Source of the DNA: Laetiporus sulphureus 93-53
Lineage: Eukaryota; Basidiomycota; Agaricomycetes; Polyporales; Laetiporaceae
Length of the DNA: 64,000 nt
Reading direction: 5' to 3'
Assembly (NCBI RefSeq): GCF_001632365.1
Contig: NW_024468574.1
Coordinates: 105,464-169,463 of the forward strand
Positions 61,609 to 64,000 of the stretch are shown one piece after another. Within the stretch, counting starts at the first letter, position 1; every line of letters starts with the position of its first letter. Below the pieces are notes generated by a model. The model was not told where the DNA came from. It ran no database searches and was given only the letters and a program-made list of their open reading frames with translations. The position numbers and the translations under genes were made by a program.

Positions 61609-64000
61609 GGGAGGCTGTTGTCCCCCAGGCACAGACGCACGTTGGTCAGACTTCAGTCTCTAAAATTCATATTAGACGTTTTATTAGGGCCATACGATAA
61701 GAAGTCACACAGACTTCCTTCTAAAATGCTTGTTCAGGCCAAGCCTAATGCATCATATTCTAGTAGAGTAGAGGTTTGTAATAATAGCAATGTGCGTACC
61801 AATTGGATTGTACTTTAGTTCACGCGAGGACACTCGTCGCGAGAGACTCGGCAGTTTCATGGGTTGAAGAACGCGAGGAGTATAGGTGCACCTCGTGTTC
61901 CTCCAGGGACTATTCCGAGGATTGCCGTATATTGTGTGTTCTTTCGTGAAACCGTTGTGAGCGCTCGAATGGTTTTGGGTTAAAATCTCAATGCCGCAAA
62001 CCTTTACAAGAATGATATCAGTGTTCACCGATAAGATACTTTTTAATGAGCGCACTCAAGCCTTAAGCCCAATTTTACGAGGTAGGTAATTGGTGGCTTA
62101 AAGCCGACGCCCGGAGGGGAGGATTATGCAGCGCTCAAACGCGTCCCGTAACAGGATATTCGAGGTCAATTGGCATATAAAAGCAGCTTTTACGAATGAG
62201 TACTGACCGGTTATTGACCGACGAAGGCAACCGAGCGGTTGGAGTGGCTATATTTCCGATGTCATTGATGTGCAATGCCGAAAACATCAGGAAAACTCAA
62301 ATCGACTTGTGGCCCACGAACCTCCTTTTGCGCTTATTTCCGCTTGAACTGGCTTGTATAAGCAGAAAAGTGAACAAAAAGAAGCCGGAAAGTCAGAGAA
62401 AAACCCAAAACAAGGAGCATTGCAAAGAAAGTACCGATTTTAGAGGACTCGATCATGACGTGTGAAGAGATCACCGCGTACGGAGGCAGAGCGGTTCGTC
62501 GACTGAGATGCTCGACTGGTCGCATAGAGCATGAGGTCTAGCTAGTGGACCTCGAGACCTTAGGTACGAGAGATGAAGGCAATGCAATTAAAAAAAACTA
62601 GTTCGCTTGAGCTATCCGCAGAACGTCGAGCTTGATCAGCCGAGATTGCTGTCCGGGCGCACGAGTAAAGTTCGAGGGGGAAAGCCAGAGCTCCATTCGA
62701 AGGCGGGAGTGCGTCTTAAGTACATGTGCGAGACAGCTGTCCGATCGTAAGCCATGCGATGGAGTCATTGAACGTCTAAACAGCTATGTGGCCGCGTCCT
62801 CGGACGTCCAGACGTTTCGCATCAAGGAGCTCTATCTCGGCGCGAGAGACCGTACTTGCGATTCACGCTCTGCAGCAGCTTCCAGACGCGCGATCGTCAC
62901 CGCAATGCATAGAGAGAATAAAATATCGAAGACAGGAATTGAAATATGAAAATTACGACGCCTGTCTCATCGAATCCTAGATCTTGGAAGCTTGCAGGAG
63001 ATGCGTGACGTAGCCACAATAGCCACAAGCGCATCTGACTTAGTCTCCCGTGGGCAGACGAGACAATTCCTTCAAACCTATGCGGGAACGCTCCGGATAT
63101 CTGACGTCTGCTTTTCTATTGGAGGTCCTTGTCGGGTGGGTCGGAAAAACTTGAACTCCGACCTCACGTGCAAATACAAACAAGGCACAACTTTGTGTTC
63201 GACGCGTCGCGACGCGTCTGAGGCGCGTGCTTGGACGCGCTTTGCGTCTTCGCGTTCTGTGCCCGCTTGCATTGTGCACTCCGTTGGCTATGCATTTATT
63301 CTATCTGCTATGTCATCTAGTAAATCTCTCACAGGCTCCAATAATCTACAATATGATTGGACTTTAGAAGGTCTACTGACATGCAGAACCTTCTTGGCAG
63401 AGGTGGAGAGGGAGACCAGCAGACTCAATGCTGATGTGTATGAAATGAATAGCCCGAATCAACTTCATACTGCATATATTCCATGATGTGCAGTTTGAGC
63501 AAAGAGTCAGATACCGACAATCTTCTCGAACATTGTGAAATGAAGATTGCGAGCACTCATCTAAGAAGGCTTGCAACCATGATGATCTGAAGACAAAACT
63601 CAGCACCCTATTCTGATAGATACAGACAGTGTGCTCACCACAAAGAGATTGCGACAATTCTGCCATGATCCAGATGGCAATGGACATGTGAAGTGGCTGG
63701 AGTATGAATGACTTCGCTCCTCCATCTCCTTGGCAGCAGGGCACTCCCTCACAGGTATCACCATGGCCAAGCATAAACGGTGGTCCATGATCTTCAAGCA
63801 GAGCTATGATCTTTCCCATTGAGAAACTATGAACAAATCCCACGTCCCATCGCAGTCCCTGAAATGCAAGCCTCCTTCGTTCGACAAAACCTCCCTGGCT
63901 GTTACGAAACGTACCGCCGCTCATGGTCACGTGATCCCCATGAACAAGCGCCTAGAAGAGACGCCCAATCACGGTCAGGTGATATCAGTCACTATGTGAC
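61609..64000. other. Terminal 2.4 kb without a supported gene
   Basis: A TATAAAAG element occurs near 62176 with no convincing gene after it. A 183-codon frame on the minus strand (63924-63373) starts with an ATG, but its translation has no recognised domain; it may be chance or part of an exon continuing outside the window. The final bases form a small inverted repeat, GTCAC-TAT-GTGAC. Confidence 0.4.

Noticed and set aside
63373..63930. 185-codon minus-strand frame near the window end
   Set aside because: No recognisable domain, it opens with GTG (the first ATG is at 63924), and it cannot be extended beyond the window; left as unsupported.
63988..64000. Terminal inverted repeat GTCAC-TAT-GTGAC as a transposon end
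   Set aside because: Only 13 bases, no partner copy, no target duplication or transposase in the window.

Overview
This window is nuclear DNA from a filamentous fungus, most likely a mushroom-forming basidiomycete (Agaricomycetes). That is inferred from the dense genes on both strands, GC-rich exons, very many GT-AG introns of about 42-75 bases, class IV chitin synthase, and the protein families present. No tRNA, rRNA, CRISPR array, intact transposon or bacterial-type operon was seen. I rebuilt the gene models by hand from splice sites, reading frame and family conservation. Nearly all have exon lengths that sum to whole codons.

Layout. 1-9.2 kb (+): class IV chitin synthase, a DUF3140 protein and a homeodomain factor. 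9.3-14.5 kb: EFM2-like lysine methyltransferase (-), GON7-like KEOPS subunit (+), mitochondrial uL2m (-) and the AAA+ ATPase RVB2 (+); the last two are divergent with only 92 bases between start codons. 15-19.6 kb: a small unknown protein (+), an SCI1-like RS-rich protein (-), and ribosomal proteins eL21 (-) and uS4 (+) sharing a 272-base divergent promoter. 20.1-22.3 kb: a GH20 beta-N-acetylhexosaminidase that looks broken in three places. 22.5-28 kb (-): a TRF4/5-type non-canonical poly(A) polymerase and two tandem TauD/TfdA-like dioxygenase paralogs with identical exon structures. 28.5-29.2 kb: centrin. 30.3-37.6 kb: two related two-finger C2H2 factors, transcribed away from each other across 4.2 kb with no recognisable gene. 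38.4-44.4 kb: a 17-exon GH47 mannosidase, an unknown protein and enolase. 44.4-47.7 kb: mostly non-coding, with a degraded coding trace. 47.7-61.6 kb: NOG2 ribosome-assembly GTPase, GH89 alpha-N-acetylglucosaminidase, mitochondrial uS15m, a DH-PH-FYVE Rho exchange factor and an O-fucosyltransferase-like type II membrane protein. The last 2.4 kb hold nothing I can support.

Together this is mainly a housekeeping segment: ribosome and translation functions (eL21, uS4, uL2m, uS15m, NOG2, EFM2-like, GON7-like, TRF4), chromatin and transcription (RVB2, homeodomain, C2H2 pair), wall and glycan metabolism (chitin synthase, GH20, GH47, GH89, O-fucosyltransferase-like) and glycolysis (enolase). The accessory signals are the decaying GH20 gene, the recent-looking dioxygenase duplication, the paralogous zinc-finger pair and a few unrecognised small proteins. 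I found no new multi-gene defence or biosynthetic system.
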